Assembly (NCBI GenBank): GCA_026415975.1
Contig: JAOAFZ010000002.1
Span: 1-49,389, forward strand
From: Patescibacteria group bacterium
GTDB lineage: Bacteria > Patescibacteriota > Microgenomatia > UBA1406 > GWC2-37-13
Reading direction: 5' to 3'
DNA: 49,389 bases
The translations under genes and the position numbers were made by a program. Each line of letters begins with the position of its first letter. Within the stretch, counting starts at the first letter, position 1. The notes under the pieces were generated by a model. That model was not told the origin of the DNA and did not search any database. It saw only the letters and a list, made by a program, of their open reading frames with translations. Of this stretch, positions 37,714-46,750 are shown one piece after another.

Positions 37714-38712
37714 ATGTCCGCGCCGGATTCCAATTTTACTCATTTGCCCCCGGGTGTAGCACATGACAGCCGGTCGCCTGTGCTTTCGGTTAATGAACAG
37801 CGCAAGCGATCCCGGAAGCCTTTGACGGCACTCTCCAATCTTGTTATTGTCCTTGGTATAGTTTCATTAATAGGGAGTCTTGCGTATGCTATTACAGGTC
37901 GGCAGAACACGACTGCGACCCGCGCGGCGACCGATCCTCTTGTTGCAGCATCGGTTCAGCAGGTTCCGCTTTCTACATTAGAACTCACCCGGGGTTTTTC
38001 TACCATACCCGTTTCCTACAAGGGAACCCCTATTCCCTCGAATCTTGCAGAAGAGGGGAGAAAGCTGTATCCTGACATGTCTGAAGATCAGCGCACTGCC
38101 TACATAATCAATCGTATTGTTTTATATTACCTGCTCAAAGACGTCCTTGACGAAAACGGAATAGAGTACAGGAAAATTGAAGGGGACGTAACGTTTGCTG
38201 CAATCGAGAATTCGCTCCCGAACATGAAGAGCCAGTTCGACTTCAATCTTTTGCACCGCGCCGACTATGTATTCCTAAAAGTATATTTTGTCGCATTTGA
38301 TAATGACTATCGTGCACGGGAAAAGTTTGGCCCTAATTTGCAGGAAAAAGCACTTGCAGTTATATCCAGTTATCGCGATAAACTTGCTGCAAACCCAGCC
38401 AATTATCAGGAGATTCTTGACGAGGCAAATGCAGATCAAGACGTTATACTGCTTACCAACGGTGAGATGAACATTCATGTGAGAGGTTATTTTGCAGACT
38501 TGAACAATGTACCGGCCCAGGATTATTATATCTACGATGAAGAATTTGATCAGTTGCTCTTCAGCCTTCCCGTTAATCAGGTTTCCGAGGTGCTCACATT
38601 AAACAGTACAAGTCCATACATGTACATAGTAGTCTATCCGACACGAATTGAGAAAAAAAAGTATCTGTCAATTAAAGACGTCATCGCGGAAAGGATGTCA
38701 CAGTTCCAGTAA
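37714..38712 (+). CDS. Membrane-anchored SurA/PpiC-like protein with TTATRA motif
   Basis: The product is 332 residues. A basic cytoplasmic N-terminus and one membrane helix (about 41-61) are followed at once by QNTTATRA. The next part resembles the SurA N-terminal chaperone domain (YKGTPIPSNLAEEGRKLYP, then YIINRIVLYYLLKDVLDENG). The C-terminal 70 residues (FDQLLFSLPVNQVSEVLTLN, then YMYIVVYPTRIEKK) resemble the end of a parvulin prolyl isomerase. This is similarity by eye, and the central isomerase core is weak. A TGA-AATAAT box ends 7 nt before ATG 37714, favouring it over ATG 37705. A paralogue lies at 41248-41850, with the Cys-rich protein between them. Confidence 0.65.
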   Translation: MSAPDSNFTHLPPGVAHDSRSPVLSVNEQRKRSRKPLTALSNLVIVLGIVSLIGSLAYAITGRQNTTATRAATDPLVAASVQQVPLSTLELTRGFSTIPVSYKGTPIPSNLAEEGRKLYPDMSEDQRTAYIINRIVLYYLLKDVLDENGIEYRKIEGDVTFAAIENSLPNMKSQFDFNLLHRADYVFLKVYFVAFDNDYRAREKFGPNLQEKALAVISSYRDKLAANPANYQEILDEANADQDVILLTNGEMNIHVRGYFADLNNVPAQDYYIYDEEFDQLLFSLPVNQVSEVLTLNSTSPYMYIVVYPTRIEKKKYLSIKDVIAERMSQFQ

Positions 38713-38717
38713 AAAAA

Positions 38718-41234
38718 GTGAAATCAATCCTGAAAAATATCGCACTCATGGGGATAATCAAGTTATCCGCAGGAGTAATTTTAATTGTTATTGCCGGTTT
38801 TATTGTGGTTACGTCTGCAACATCACAACCGGGTTCAGGCCCGAATGCCGGCAGACTCACTACCGCAACCCGAGCAGCAGATCCTGCCTGCGGAAACAAG
38901 TACGTTGATAGCACACGCTGTACAGATCCTCCAGCTGCCGTTGACTGCGAGGTCGTATGCGATAATGGTCGGAATCCCCGTCCGGTATGCGGCCCATGTC
39001 CCCGCAGAGAGTCTGGACAAAAGCAGACCTGTAACCGCTACAGAGATGAAAATAATACTCATCCTCCAACCTGCCAGCCAGGTCAGTACAAGTGGTGTGA
39101 ACAGAAATGTACCAGTTGTAGTCCAGCTCAAAATTGTGAAGCAATCTGCGGAGCGTGTGAGTCGGGAGGACAAGCTCCTCCCCCGCCAGGTGGTGGAGCT
39201 CCCAATCCAACTCAATCTGCTCAGCCGACGCCAGAGCCCACCAGAGCTCAAGGGGAGTACTTGCATGGAACCAATTGCCGATACAGAGGTAGTGGATGCA
39301 CACCGGCAGAATTTAATGGAGTGGGGTATCCCTTACCGGGGCAGATGTTTTATTGTGTAAATCCAGCGTACACAGGAGCAGACGGATACAAGTACGGATT
39401 TGTGGAAGCCCGCGGGATATCCTGTGACGACGGGACCGCCTGTGCCGGAAGACCCCGCGGATATCATACCGTAGCATCCGGTTGCGGGAATCCTATAACC
39501 TGCGATGGCCCAGAACCAACAACCCCTCCAAACGAACCGACGCGTCCTCCCCCGACTGTCTGTCCGACAGTATATAAGGGTCGGTATTGCGAAACGAAAG
39601 ATGCACCAAACTGCTTCTATGTCGATGTGTACAACAATTGTCAGGAGGATGTGTACGACTTTCCGAAGGGGGACTGTCCCTGTGGAGAACCCACTAAGCC
39701 CCCACCTCCTACTGCTACACGTCCTCCTCCGAGAACGGTAGAGTCACCACCACCCTCTCCAACTCCCGGACCTGCAGGTACGTGTACTGCGCTCAATGTC
39801 AGTCTGGAAAAGGGTGGTTCGGTACAGGTCACCAGTGCCAGTGCAAATAATGTGCTTCCCAGAACTCCTGATCCCGGTGAAAGGATTACAATTAGTTCAG
39901 CGGCGGGGGAAGGAGCAGCGTGGGCTGGCTTCTGGATGCGTCCTCTGAATTCTCCGAACCAGTACGATTCAAGCAGAAACGAATACACAATCGAATCAGC
40001 CTGTGCCTTCTATTTACTTACTCCCGGCGGACAACCTGCGGGGGAGAGCGGTACCTTTACCATGCCCGACTGGAAATCCGGTAATTTGATACGAAACGAC
40101 AATTATGGACAGCGGAACTGCGTCGGGCGACCAATAAATTTCGATTCGGGGGTAATCTTCGGTGTAGTCTATCTCCAACAGAATATAAGTTTTGGTGCTA
40201 GTACCTGGTGCCGGAATGTGGGTCCTGCAACAACCGGAGGCACAATTCACGTAGGAAACCGAAACACTGGTGAGTCCTGTGTCAACTGGTGCGTTGCGCA
40301 GACTCGTGTGGTACAGCCTGCCTCAGTCTGCGGCCGTGAGTGTTCGGATAGTAATCCCTGTGCAGAGGGTCTCCAGTGTATTGCCACCACTGGAGGAAGT
40401 AGATACTGTTCTCTACCACAATTTGTTCAACAATGTGCGGCAGCTCCCAGTGAAACTACCTGTTGCTCGCCTCCACCATCCACACCCACACCCACACCCA
40501 CACCTACGCCTACGCCTACACCACAACCGAATGCGTGCGGCTACCAAGGATGTAGCGATACGAACCCATGTCAGGAAGGACTGATCTGCTTGCTTGCCAA
40601 CAACGGGAACCGGTATTGTTCAGAGCCCCGGTATAGTAACGCTTGTGCAAATAACCCGAATCCGACAAGTTGCTGCCAGGCGCCATCACCGACACCAACT
40701 CCACCTCCGACAGCCACCCCAACTCCAACGCCGACACCAGCTCCGGCTCGCTGTGGTAATCCATGTGGTGAAAATATCGGAGTCTGTGAAAATGGTATGT
40801 CCTGTGTACAGACACCAAACGGTCGCCTCTGTTCAATGCAGAATTTCGTGGGTGCATGCGTACGTGAGGGCACCTTCCAGGCCTGTTGTACCGAACCTAC
40901 ACCCACGCCACAGCCGACGTTTACGCCTCTCCCGACGTACACGCCTCTGCCAACATACACGCCACAGCCGCCTCAAATACAGACAGTTGTTCAGCAAGTG
41001 CCTGTGCAGCAGCCCCCACAAATTCAATACATTCAGCAAGTCCAGCCGACCTATGTGCCCCAAGCCCCGCCTCCCACATTTACCCCGCTTCCAACTTACA
41101 CACCATTCCCGACACAGCCACCTCAACCCACCTATACATTGCCGCCTCAGGAGCTGAAGAATGCCGGCAATCCACTTCCGTTTGTAATAGCCGGAGTACC
41201 AGTGCTGTTACTTATTCTCGGCATGTTCTTGTAA
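38718..41234 (+). CDS. Large Cys-rich, Pro/Thr-rich surface protein with TTATRA motif
   Basis: The product is 838 residues. One N-terminal membrane helix (about 11-35) precedes GRLTTATRAADPACGNK. A Cys-rich region (about 57-280) is followed by Pro/Thr linkers and a Cys-poor beta-type domain (about 360-540). Three related Cys modules follow, of the form C...CSDxNPCxEGLxC...N..RYCS..........CC (about residues 545-730), separated by TPTPTP linkers. A Pro/Gln/Tyr-rich stalk and a C-terminal hydrophobic tail (LPFVIAGVPVLLLILGMFL) end it. So it is anchored at both ends or cleaved at one. Many disulfides are expected outside the cell. The GTG start lies 5 nt after the SurA-like gene, which suggests co-translation. 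The family is not recognised; an adhesin or stalk role is inference. Confidence 0.75.
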   Translation: MKSILKNIALMGIIKLSAGVILIVIAGFIVVTSATSQPGSGPNAGRLTTATRAADPACGNKYVDSTRCTDPPAAVDCEVVCDNGRNPRPVCGPCPRRESGQKQTCNRYRDENNTHPPTCQPGQYKWCEQKCTSCSPAQNCEAICGACESGGQAPPPPGGGAPNPTQSAQPTPEPTRAQGEYLHGTNCRYRGSGCTPAEFNGVGYPLPGQMFYCVNPAYTGADGYKYGFVEARGISCDDGTACAGRPRGYHTVASGCGNPITCDGPEPTTPPNEPTRPPPTVCPTVYKGRYCETKDAPNCFYVDVYNNCQEDVYDFPKGDCPCGEPTKPPPPTATRPPPRTVESPPPSPTPGPAGTCTALNVSLEKGGSVQVTSASANNVLPRTPDPGERITISSAAGEGAAWAGFWMRPLNSPNQYDSSRNEYTIESACAFYLLTPGGQPAGESGTFTMPDWKSGNLIRNDNYGQRNCVGRPINFDSGVIFGVVYLQQNISFGASTWCRNVGPATTGGTIHVGNRNTGESCVNWCVAQTRVVQPASVCGRECSDSNPCAEGLQCIATTGGSRYCSLPQFVQQCAAAPSETTCCSPPPSTPTPTPTPTPTPTPQPNACGYQGCSDTNPCQEGLICLLANNGNRYCSEPRYSNACANNPNPTSCCQAPSPTPTPPPTATPTPTPTPAPARCGNPCGENIGVCENGMSCVQTPNGRLCSMQNFVGACVREGTFQACCTEPTPTPQPTFTPLPTYTPLPTYTPQPPQIQTVVQQVPVQQPPQIQYIQQVQPTYVPQAPPPTFTPLPTYTPFPTQPPQPTYTLPPQELKNAGNPLPFVIAGVPVLLLILGMFL
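40481..40522 (+). repeat. CCCACA/CCTACG microsatellite encoding (Thr-Pro)n
   Basis: Seven tandem 6-bp units (CACACC/TACGCC variants) encode the TPTPTP linker between two Cys modules. Hexamer repeats keep the reading frame, so copy-number change would alter linker length without destroying the protein. Similar but less regular repeats lie at about 40681-40746 and 40898-40980. Confidence 0.7.
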
Positions 41235-41247
41235 TCTGAAATACAGT

Positions 41248-41850
41248 ATGAATAATAAGCAGATGCCCGAAGATGGACGTATCGCTGATATTAGGTATGA
41301 TCCCGCCGGTTCCGACTATCGTGGGGAAACAATGCACGATTCCACTAACCGCCCGAGACAGGGGTCATCACATGCCGCGAAACTTGCCAGCCTTTCAATT
41401 GTCTTCTCGCTCATGGTCGTAATAGGTAGTGCTGCACTTGTTGTGAACAATCGGGCTAATACTACCGCCACACGAGCCTCCAGTGAGAATCTCGGCGGAC
41501 CTGCGAGCATCTCAGAAGCCGATAAATCTCTCACCTCGCAAGTTACCGACTTTCCGGTTAAATACCGGTCAAGAGTTATCCCCCCAAACCTTGTTGATGA
41601 GGCAAACCTAAAGTATGTTTCAGTGCCGGAAAAGAGCAGGCGTGAGTATATTATCAACCGGATAGTACTCTACTATATTTATGATGACGTCCTGACAACA
41701 AATAATGTTCAGTTTCAGGGAGCACCACAACCCTTAACATTCGAAGGAATCGAGTCAGCGCTCCCGGGAATGAGTGCGATTATGCAGAGCGAGTATCCGC
41801 AACCGGAACTTTTTGTACAGGAATACCTGAGCCGGTTTGAGTTTGAATGA
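41248..41850 (+). CDS. Short SurA-N-like membrane protein with TTATRA motif
   Basis: The 200-residue product is a paralogue of the first half of the protein at 37714-38712. A membrane helix (about 47-67) is followed by RANTTATRASSEN. FPVKYRSRVIPPNLVDEANL and YIINRIVLYYIYDDVLTTNN then match the SurA-N-like part of the paralogue, including an identical YIINRIVLYY. It ends after EGIESALPGM plus about 30 residues and lacks the isomerase-like C-terminal part. It is intact from ATG to stop and not obviously truncated by mutation. It lies 13 nt after the Cys-rich gene. Its role is unknown; a co-chaperone or decoy for the larger paralogue is speculation. Confidence 0.65.
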   Translation: MNNKQMPEDGRIADIRYDPAGSDYRGETMHDSTNRPRQGSSHAAKLASLSIVFSLMVVIGSAALVVNNRANTTATRASSENLGGPASISEADKSLTSQVTDFPVKYRSRVIPPNLVDEANLKYVSVPEKSRREYIINRIVLYYIYDDVLTTNNVQFQGAPQPLTFEGIESALPGMSAIMQSEYPQPELFVQEYLSRFEFE

Positions 41851-41869
41851 TTTGCACTACTTTAGAGTG

Positions 41870-43636
41870 TTACTTTCTATTCCTGTTGAAGAGCGATAAA
41901 AAGGCTTCCTTTGGCACCTCCACCCTGCCGATCATCTTCATCCGTTTTTTTCCTTCCTTCTGTTTTTCAAGAAGCTTCTTTTTCCGACCCACATCCCCGG
42001 CACCCACTACTTTCGAATTTTTCACCAGAACATCTTTCCGATAGGCAGAAAGCGATTCCGAGGCTATAATTTTCCCTCTAAACTTTGCCTGTATCTTGAT
42101 ATCGAACTGTTGACGCGGAATGAGCTCTTTCAGTTTTTTCGTGAGTTCCTGAGCTTTTTCGAAGGCACGATCTTGCACAACGATCTCGGAAAATTCTTCT
42201 ACCTCCTCACCATTGAGCAAGAGGGACAGTTTATCAGCAGTTACCGGTTCGTATCGGAGAAACTCCCAGTCAAGCGATGCATATCCGGAGGTCACACTCT
42301 TAAGACGGTCGAAAAAATCGGAGATCATCTCGGACATAGGCATCACGTAATGCATCGTAACCTGGTTCTTGTTGTCCATGGTTACAAACTTCGCCCGGTA
42401 TTCTTCGCAGAGGGAAAGGATAGAGCCGATGTGGTCGGATGGAGCAACGATCATTATCTTGACAATCGGTTCATAGTACTGTCCGTTCCGGAACTCATAG
42501 TCTACTTGCGGGGGAGTGAGCACCAGGCTCAGCCCGAACTCACGCTCCAGCCGCTCGCGGACTACATCTGCATGCAACAGGCCAAGGAAGCCGACACGAA
42601 AACCCGCCCCAAGGGCCTGACTGTATATCGCGGTAAACTCGAGCGATGAGTCGTTCAGGTATAGTTTATCGAGCGCCTTCTTGAGGTTTAGATAATCAGC
42701 AGTGTCGGTGGTAAACATCGAGGCATACACAATCGGTTTTACTTTCTTGTAACCGGATACTGCCTTACTGCGACCTTTTCCATCTACAATCGTGTCGCCT
42801 ACACGTACCTGATGAATATCCTTCAGGTTGGTTACAATGTACCCGATCTCACCCTCTTTGAGCGCGTCAATCTCGCGAAGTTCCGGATCGAAAATACCGA
42901 CTTCCGTTGCCTCGAAGGTCATACCGTTGCTGGCAAGCTGCATCTTCATTCCGGACTCAAACGTACCGCGAAAAATCCGGGTAAAGGCGATTACTCCTTT
43001 GTGCTGGTCGTAATAGGAGTCGAAAATTAGCGCCTGGAACTCTTCCGGCTGCGAACCATCGGGAAGTGCATCTGCAGGTGCCGTTTCGGGTTGCTGGGGG
43101 GCAGGGATACGTTCCAGAACAGCATCCAGAAGCTCCGGGACATTGGTTCCAGTTTTTGCGGATATCCCAAAGACGGTATCTTCCTCGATGCCCAGGAAAT
43201 CCACTATTTCTTTCATTACTTTCTCGAAATCCGCCGCGGGCATATCGATCTTGTTCACTGCGGGGATAATGATCAGGTTTTTTTCGATCGCTTTGTAGGC
43301 ATTCGCTATAGTCTGCGCCTGAATGCCCTGGGTTGCATCAACGAGTAGAATTACTCCCTCCACACAGGCGAGCGTTCGATCCACTTCGTACGAAAAATCG
43401 ACGTGCCCGGGCGTATCGATCAGGTGCAGGGTATAGCCTTTGTAGTGCATTCTTACGGGGGCCAGCTTAATTGTGATTCCCCGTTCGCGCGAGATGGGGT
43501 TGCGGTCCAGAAGCTGTTCTTCGTGACGACCGCGCTCGACGGTATGCGTCAGCTCAAGAAACCGGTCGGCAAGCGTTGACTTGCCATGGTCGATATGGGC
43601 AATAATCGCGAAATTACGAATCAGGGGGTTAGACAT
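41870..43636 (-). CDS. lepA: Elongation factor 4 (LepA)
   Basis: The 588-residue ribosome-dependent GTPase has a G domain with AHIDHGKSTLADR, RERGITIKL, DTPGHVDFSYEV and NKIDMP. EF-G-like domains follow, with HADVVRERLEREFG. The LepA-specific C-terminal domain ends near AKFRGKIIASESLSAYRKDV, KNSKVVGAGDVGRKKKLLEKQKEGKKRMK and a terminal VEVPKEAFLSLF. ATG 43636 is preferred to an upstream start because the motif SNPLIRNFAIIAHIDHGK begins right after it and TGG-TATAAT ends 9 nt upstream on the minus strand. It is complete. Confidence 0.97.
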   Translation of the reverse strand: MSNPLIRNFAIIAHIDHGKSTLADRFLELTHTVERGRHEEQLLDRNPISRERGITIKLAPVRMHYKGYTLHLIDTPGHVDFSYEVDRTLACVEGVILLVDATQGIQAQTIANAYKAIEKNLIIIPAVNKIDMPAADFEKVMKEIVDFLGIEEDTVFGISAKTGTNVPELLDAVLERIPAPQQPETAPADALPDGSQPEEFQALIFDSYYDQHKGVIAFTRIFRGTFESGMKMQLASNGMTFEATEVGIFDPELREIDALKEGEIGYIVTNLKDIHQVRVGDTIVDGKGRSKAVSGYKKVKPIVYASMFTTDTADYLNLKKALDKLYLNDSSLEFTAIYSQALGAGFRVGFLGLLHADVVRERLEREFGLSLVLTPPQVDYEFRNGQYYEPIVKIMIVAPSDHIGSILSLCEEYRAKFVTMDNKNQVTMHYVMPMSEMISDFFDRLKSVTSGYASLDWEFLRYEPVTADKLSLLLNGEEVEEFSEIVVQDRAFEKAQELTKKLKELIPRQQFDIKIQAKFRGKIIASESLSAYRKDVLVKNSKVVGAGDVGRKKKLLEKQKEGKKRMKMIGRVEVPKEAFLSLFNRNRK

Positions 43637-43714
43637 GAATAGAAAATTATACCATACGCTATACTGTCCCATAGTAAGGTCGAGCGAGACTTACGCTAAA
43701 GGTAGATTGCGGTG

Positions 43715-43852
43715 TTAACATTCGTAAAATGCATACCCCCTTCCGCGTTTGCGGCGAGCTTTTCTCCTTCTATCCCTACCAGCGCATTTTCCAAAGGAAG
43801 GTCGTCCCGGGTTACGCAAATCGCGAGACCAGAGCGTATCTGCCTCCTGCAT
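43715..43852 (-). CDS. Possible 45-residue Arg-rich small protein, or a degraded fragment
   Basis: A minus-strand ATG at 43850-43852 opens 45 codons with an Arg-rich end (RDRRRKARRKRGRG). TATACT ends 7 nt before it, as for the leaderless genes. A second frame across the same DNA reads ENALVGIEGEKLAANAEGG and ends at a stop near 43700; it looks more like a folded protein. A frameshifted small gene would explain both. The family is unknown. Confidence 0.3.
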   Translation of the reverse strand: MQEADTLWSRDLRNPGRPSFGKCAGRDRRRKARRKRGRGYAFYEC

Positions 43853-43872
43853 AGGCAACAGTATATACTACC

Positions 43873-45306
43873 CTACACAGTAACTATCTTCATAGTTGAG
43901 GTTCCCCCCTGAAGTGCCCATACATCGCCATGGAGTACGATTACCTTCTTTTTTGCCTTCAGGTACCCGTTGTGCTGCAGAAAGTGCAGTGCGGAAAGAA
44001 TATTGTCGTTGGTGACCGGCTCGTTCTCAAGGATTTCCTGCGCAAGCGGGACTACGGCGTAGTTCATGCTTAAGGAATCCCTGATTTGTATAGTAGGGGT
44101 AAAGGCGAAAATCGGTAGACTGGGACGGTAACGGGACAAAATGCGTGCCGTTCTCCCGCTTTGGGTGAACACGATGAATCCGGCCAGGTCTTCGCCCATC
44201 TCAATGCATTGCAGATACAGGGAATAGGCGGCGTTGCAGATCATTTGTTCAGTGTCTTCGATCTGATACTTGAAACGGGTACGGGAATCGACATGGAACT
44301 TGGTTTCGTTAAACATGACAGTTTTTGCCATTACATTCACGGCATCGAGCGGATATTTGCCCTGCGCGGTTTCCCCGGAGAGCATTACAGCGTCGGTTAG
44401 ATCGTACGTCGCATTTGCAATATCGGAGACTTCCGCCCGTGTAGGATGCGGTGCGTCGATCATGGACTGAAGCATCTGGGTCGCCGTGATTACCGGAATC
44501 CCTTTTTCGACGCACTTGGTGATAATGATCCGCTGATAGTAGGGAACCTGCTCTTTGGGCAGCTCCACACCCAGATCGCCTCGGGCTACCATGACACCAT
44601 CCGAGGCATCGACGATCGCATCCAGATCAAGAAGCGCTTTCTGTGTCTCGATTTTGGCGATGAGCTGGGAGCGGATGCCCATGCGGTTCATCTCCTCGCG
44701 GACAATACGAAGATCTTCTGCGCTGCGGACAAACGAAAGTGCAATGAAATCAACTTCATGATCTTTCGCCAACCGTAGCCCTTCCCGGTCGCGATCGATC
44801 AGCACCGGAAAGGGGAAGTCGGCACCCGGAATGTTGAACGATTTCCGATTGCCGAGTTCGCCTTCGTTCACCGACCTCACCACACACCGGTCACCGGTCT
44901 CAACCACTTCGAAGGTGAACTTACCGTCTTCCACGATCACTTCTTGTCCCACGATCAGGTGTTTCAGGACATCGACGTGATTGATGCTGAACCACTTTGT
45001 GTCTTCCGGGCGGGGGTCGTTCCCGATATATACTAGGTCACCTGGCGACAGCTGGATCGGCTTGCCCTCCGGAGTGTTGAGGCGAATCTCAGGACCCTGG
45101 AGATCCAGGAGAGTGCCGATCGGCAGGTTCAAGTCCTGGGAGACCATATCGACAAGTTTAAGCCGTTCGGCGTGCCACTCTACTGTGCTGTGCTTAAAGT
45201 TGAAGCGGAAAATGTTCACCCCGTATTCTATGAGATCTTTGATTTTTTCGACATTATCGCACGACGGTCCGATGGTCGCTATAATCTTGGTCAGTTTTGC
45301 TGTCAT
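43873..45306 (-). CDS. pyk: Pyruvate kinase with unusual monovalent-cation site
   Basis: The 477-residue enzyme transfers phosphate from phosphoenolpyruvate to ADP. TKIIATIGPSC, the catalytic Lys in LIAKIETQKAL, VMVARGDLGVELP, TATQMLQSM and MLSGETAQGKYP are intact. The C-terminal allosteric-type domain (about 350-477) is present. The cation site differs from the standard: FNFKH replaces the usual NFSHG (Lys38 instead of Ser). LDLQGPEIRL has Leu69, Gln70 and Leu76, residues typical of potassium-independent enzymes, but keeps Glu73 typical of potassium-dependent ones. A TATAAT box ends 6 nt before the ATG on the minus strand (plus-strand 45313-45318). The product is probably the main glycolytic ATP source. 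Confidence 0.95.
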   Translation of the reverse strand: MTAKLTKIIATIGPSCDNVEKIKDLIEYGVNIFRFNFKHSTVEWHAERLKLVDMVSQDLNLPIGTLLDLQGPEIRLNTPEGKPIQLSPGDLVYIGNDPRPEDTKWFSINHVDVLKHLIVGQEVIVEDGKFTFEVVETGDRCVVRSVNEGELGNRKSFNIPGADFPFPVLIDRDREGLRLAKDHEVDFIALSFVRSAEDLRIVREEMNRMGIRSQLIAKIETQKALLDLDAIVDASDGVMVARGDLGVELPKEQVPYYQRIIITKCVEKGIPVITATQMLQSMIDAPHPTRAEVSDIANATYDLTDAVMLSGETAQGKYPLDAVNVMAKTVMFNETKFHVDSRTRFKYQIEDTEQMICNAAYSLYLQCIEMGEDLAGFIVFTQSGRTARILSRYRPSLPIFAFTPTIQIRDSLSMNYAVVPLAQEILENEPVTNDNILSALHFLQHNGYLKAKKKVIVLHGDVWALQGGTSTMKIVTV

Positions 45307-45365
45307 ATGTGGATTATAATCGAGACACGCCTGTCTGGACAGTGCAGTTTCCAGCGGGGAAGTGC

Positions 45366-46619
45366 TCAGGTTCCTTCTTCCCAGGAATTCAGGTACTTGA
45401 TCTGTTCCTGGCTCAACTTGTCAATCTCAATGCCGCGGCTTGCAAGCTTCATCGCGGCAATCTCTGAATCGATCTCGGGTGGTAGAGAATACACTTTATT
45501 CTCCAGCTTTCCCTTGTGTTTCCAGATATACTCTGCTGCAAGCGCCTGGCCAGCGAAGCTCATGTCCATCACCGAGGACGGATGCCCATCCGCAGCAGCC
45601 AAGTTTACCAGACGGCCTTCACCAAGGAGGTATATCTTTTTTCCCTCAATAATATATTCGTCTACCATTGGCTTGATCTTCCTGATCGTTTTTGCGACCT
45701 TTTCCATTGCTTTTTTGTTGATCTCGACATCAAAGTGACCGGACTGAGCAATGATCGCACCATCTTTTGCTGCCATAATATGGTGGATATCAATGACGTG
45801 CTTGTTGCCGGTAGCAGACAAAATCACGTCGGCATCTTTCACTGCGTCTTTGAGCGGCATCACGTCGTAACCATCCATAAGTGCCTCGAGCGCCTTTACC
45901 GGCTCGATCTCGCAGACAATAACGCGGGCGCCAAGGCCGCGGGCTCGCATGGCAATACCCCTTCCGCACCAGCCATAGCCGCAAACCACCACTTTGCTTC
46001 CGGCGAGCAAGATATTGGTGGAGCGCATAATGGCATCCACGGTTGATTGGCCAGTGCCATAACGGTTATCAAACATGTGCTTCGTCAGATTATCGTTCAC
46101 TGCAACCACGGGGACTTTCAGCTTTTTTTCTGCGGCAAGTGCCCGAAGGCGGATCACACCGGTAGTGGTCTCTTCGGTGGAACCTACTAAATCCTTGATC
46201 TGCTTTTTCCGGGTAGAGTGCAGGAGCGACATCAGATCAGCCCCGTCGTCCATGGTCTGGTTGGGATGTTCGTCAAGTACGGCCTCCAGATGCTTGTAGT
46301 AAGTATCGTTGTCTTCTCCCTTGATTGCAAACGTCGCAATACCATAATGCTTCACCAGAGCCGCTGCCACTGCATCGTTGGTGGAGAGGGGATTGCTGGC
46401 GCACAAAAACACTTCCGCACCGCCCTCTTTCAGCGTAATCGCCAGATTTGCCGTTTCTGATGTGATATGGAGACAAGCTGCCAGCCTGACGCCTTTCAGG
46501 GTCTGTTCTTTCTTAAACCGCTTTTTTATCAGATTAAGAACCGGCATATCCCGGTTTGCCCAGGTAATCAGGTTTTTTCCTTCCTCGGCGAGTGCCGCAT
46601 CTTTGATGTGATAGTTCAT
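45366..46619 (-). CDS. ahcY: S-adenosylhomocysteine hydrolase
   Basis: The 417-residue NAD-dependent enzyme splits S-adenosylhomocysteine to adenosine and homocysteine and so recycles the product of SAM methylation. It starts [65 protein letters not shown] (catalytic Lys/Asp region) and the NAD-binding [19 protein letters not shown] are all present. The C-terminus is short and ends with an acidic tail rather than the classical DHYRY. ATG 46619 is chosen because TATAAT ends 6 nt upstream; an in-frame start at 46712 would run through the promoter. At least two methyltransferases in the window would produce its substrate. Confidence 0.95.
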   Translation of the reverse strand: MNYHIKDAALAEEGKNLITWANRDMPVLNLIKKRFKKEQTLKGVRLAACLHITSETANLAITLKEGGAEVFLCASNPLSTNDAVAAALVKHYGIATFAIKGEDNDTYYKHLEAVLDEHPNQTMDDGADLMSLLHSTRKKQIKDLVGSTEETTTGVIRLRALAAEKKLKVPVVAVNDNLTKHMFDNRYGTGQSTVDAIMRSTNILLAGSKVVVCGYGWCGRGIAMRARGLGARVIVCEIEPVKALEALMDGYDVMPLKDAVKDADVILSATGNKHVIDIHHIMAAKDGAIIAQSGHFDVEINKKAMEKVAKTIRKIKPMVDEYIIEGKKIYLLGEGRLVNLAAADGHPSSVMDMSFAGQALAAEYIWKHKGKLENKVYSLPPEIDSEIAAMKLASRGIEIDKLSQEQIKYLNSWEEGT

Positions 46620-46750
46620 GCGAAGATTATATACCACAACCTCCGGTATGTGGGGGAACGTTCGCCGGTACCCATGCCTGTCAAGTATCGGTACCTGCGG
46701 ACTCCTGTACAATAGGGGATAAAGTTCGCTACGTTTCTATTCCCCGAGCA

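Noticed and set aside
38785-39360. Long overlapping frames on both strands inside the Cys-rich gene (also 38835-39303 minus, 40571-41157)
   Set aside because: Pro/Thr/Cys-rich repetitive coding DNA is open in several frames. Only the 38718 frame gives the helix, TTATRA motif, Cys modules and C-terminal anchor.
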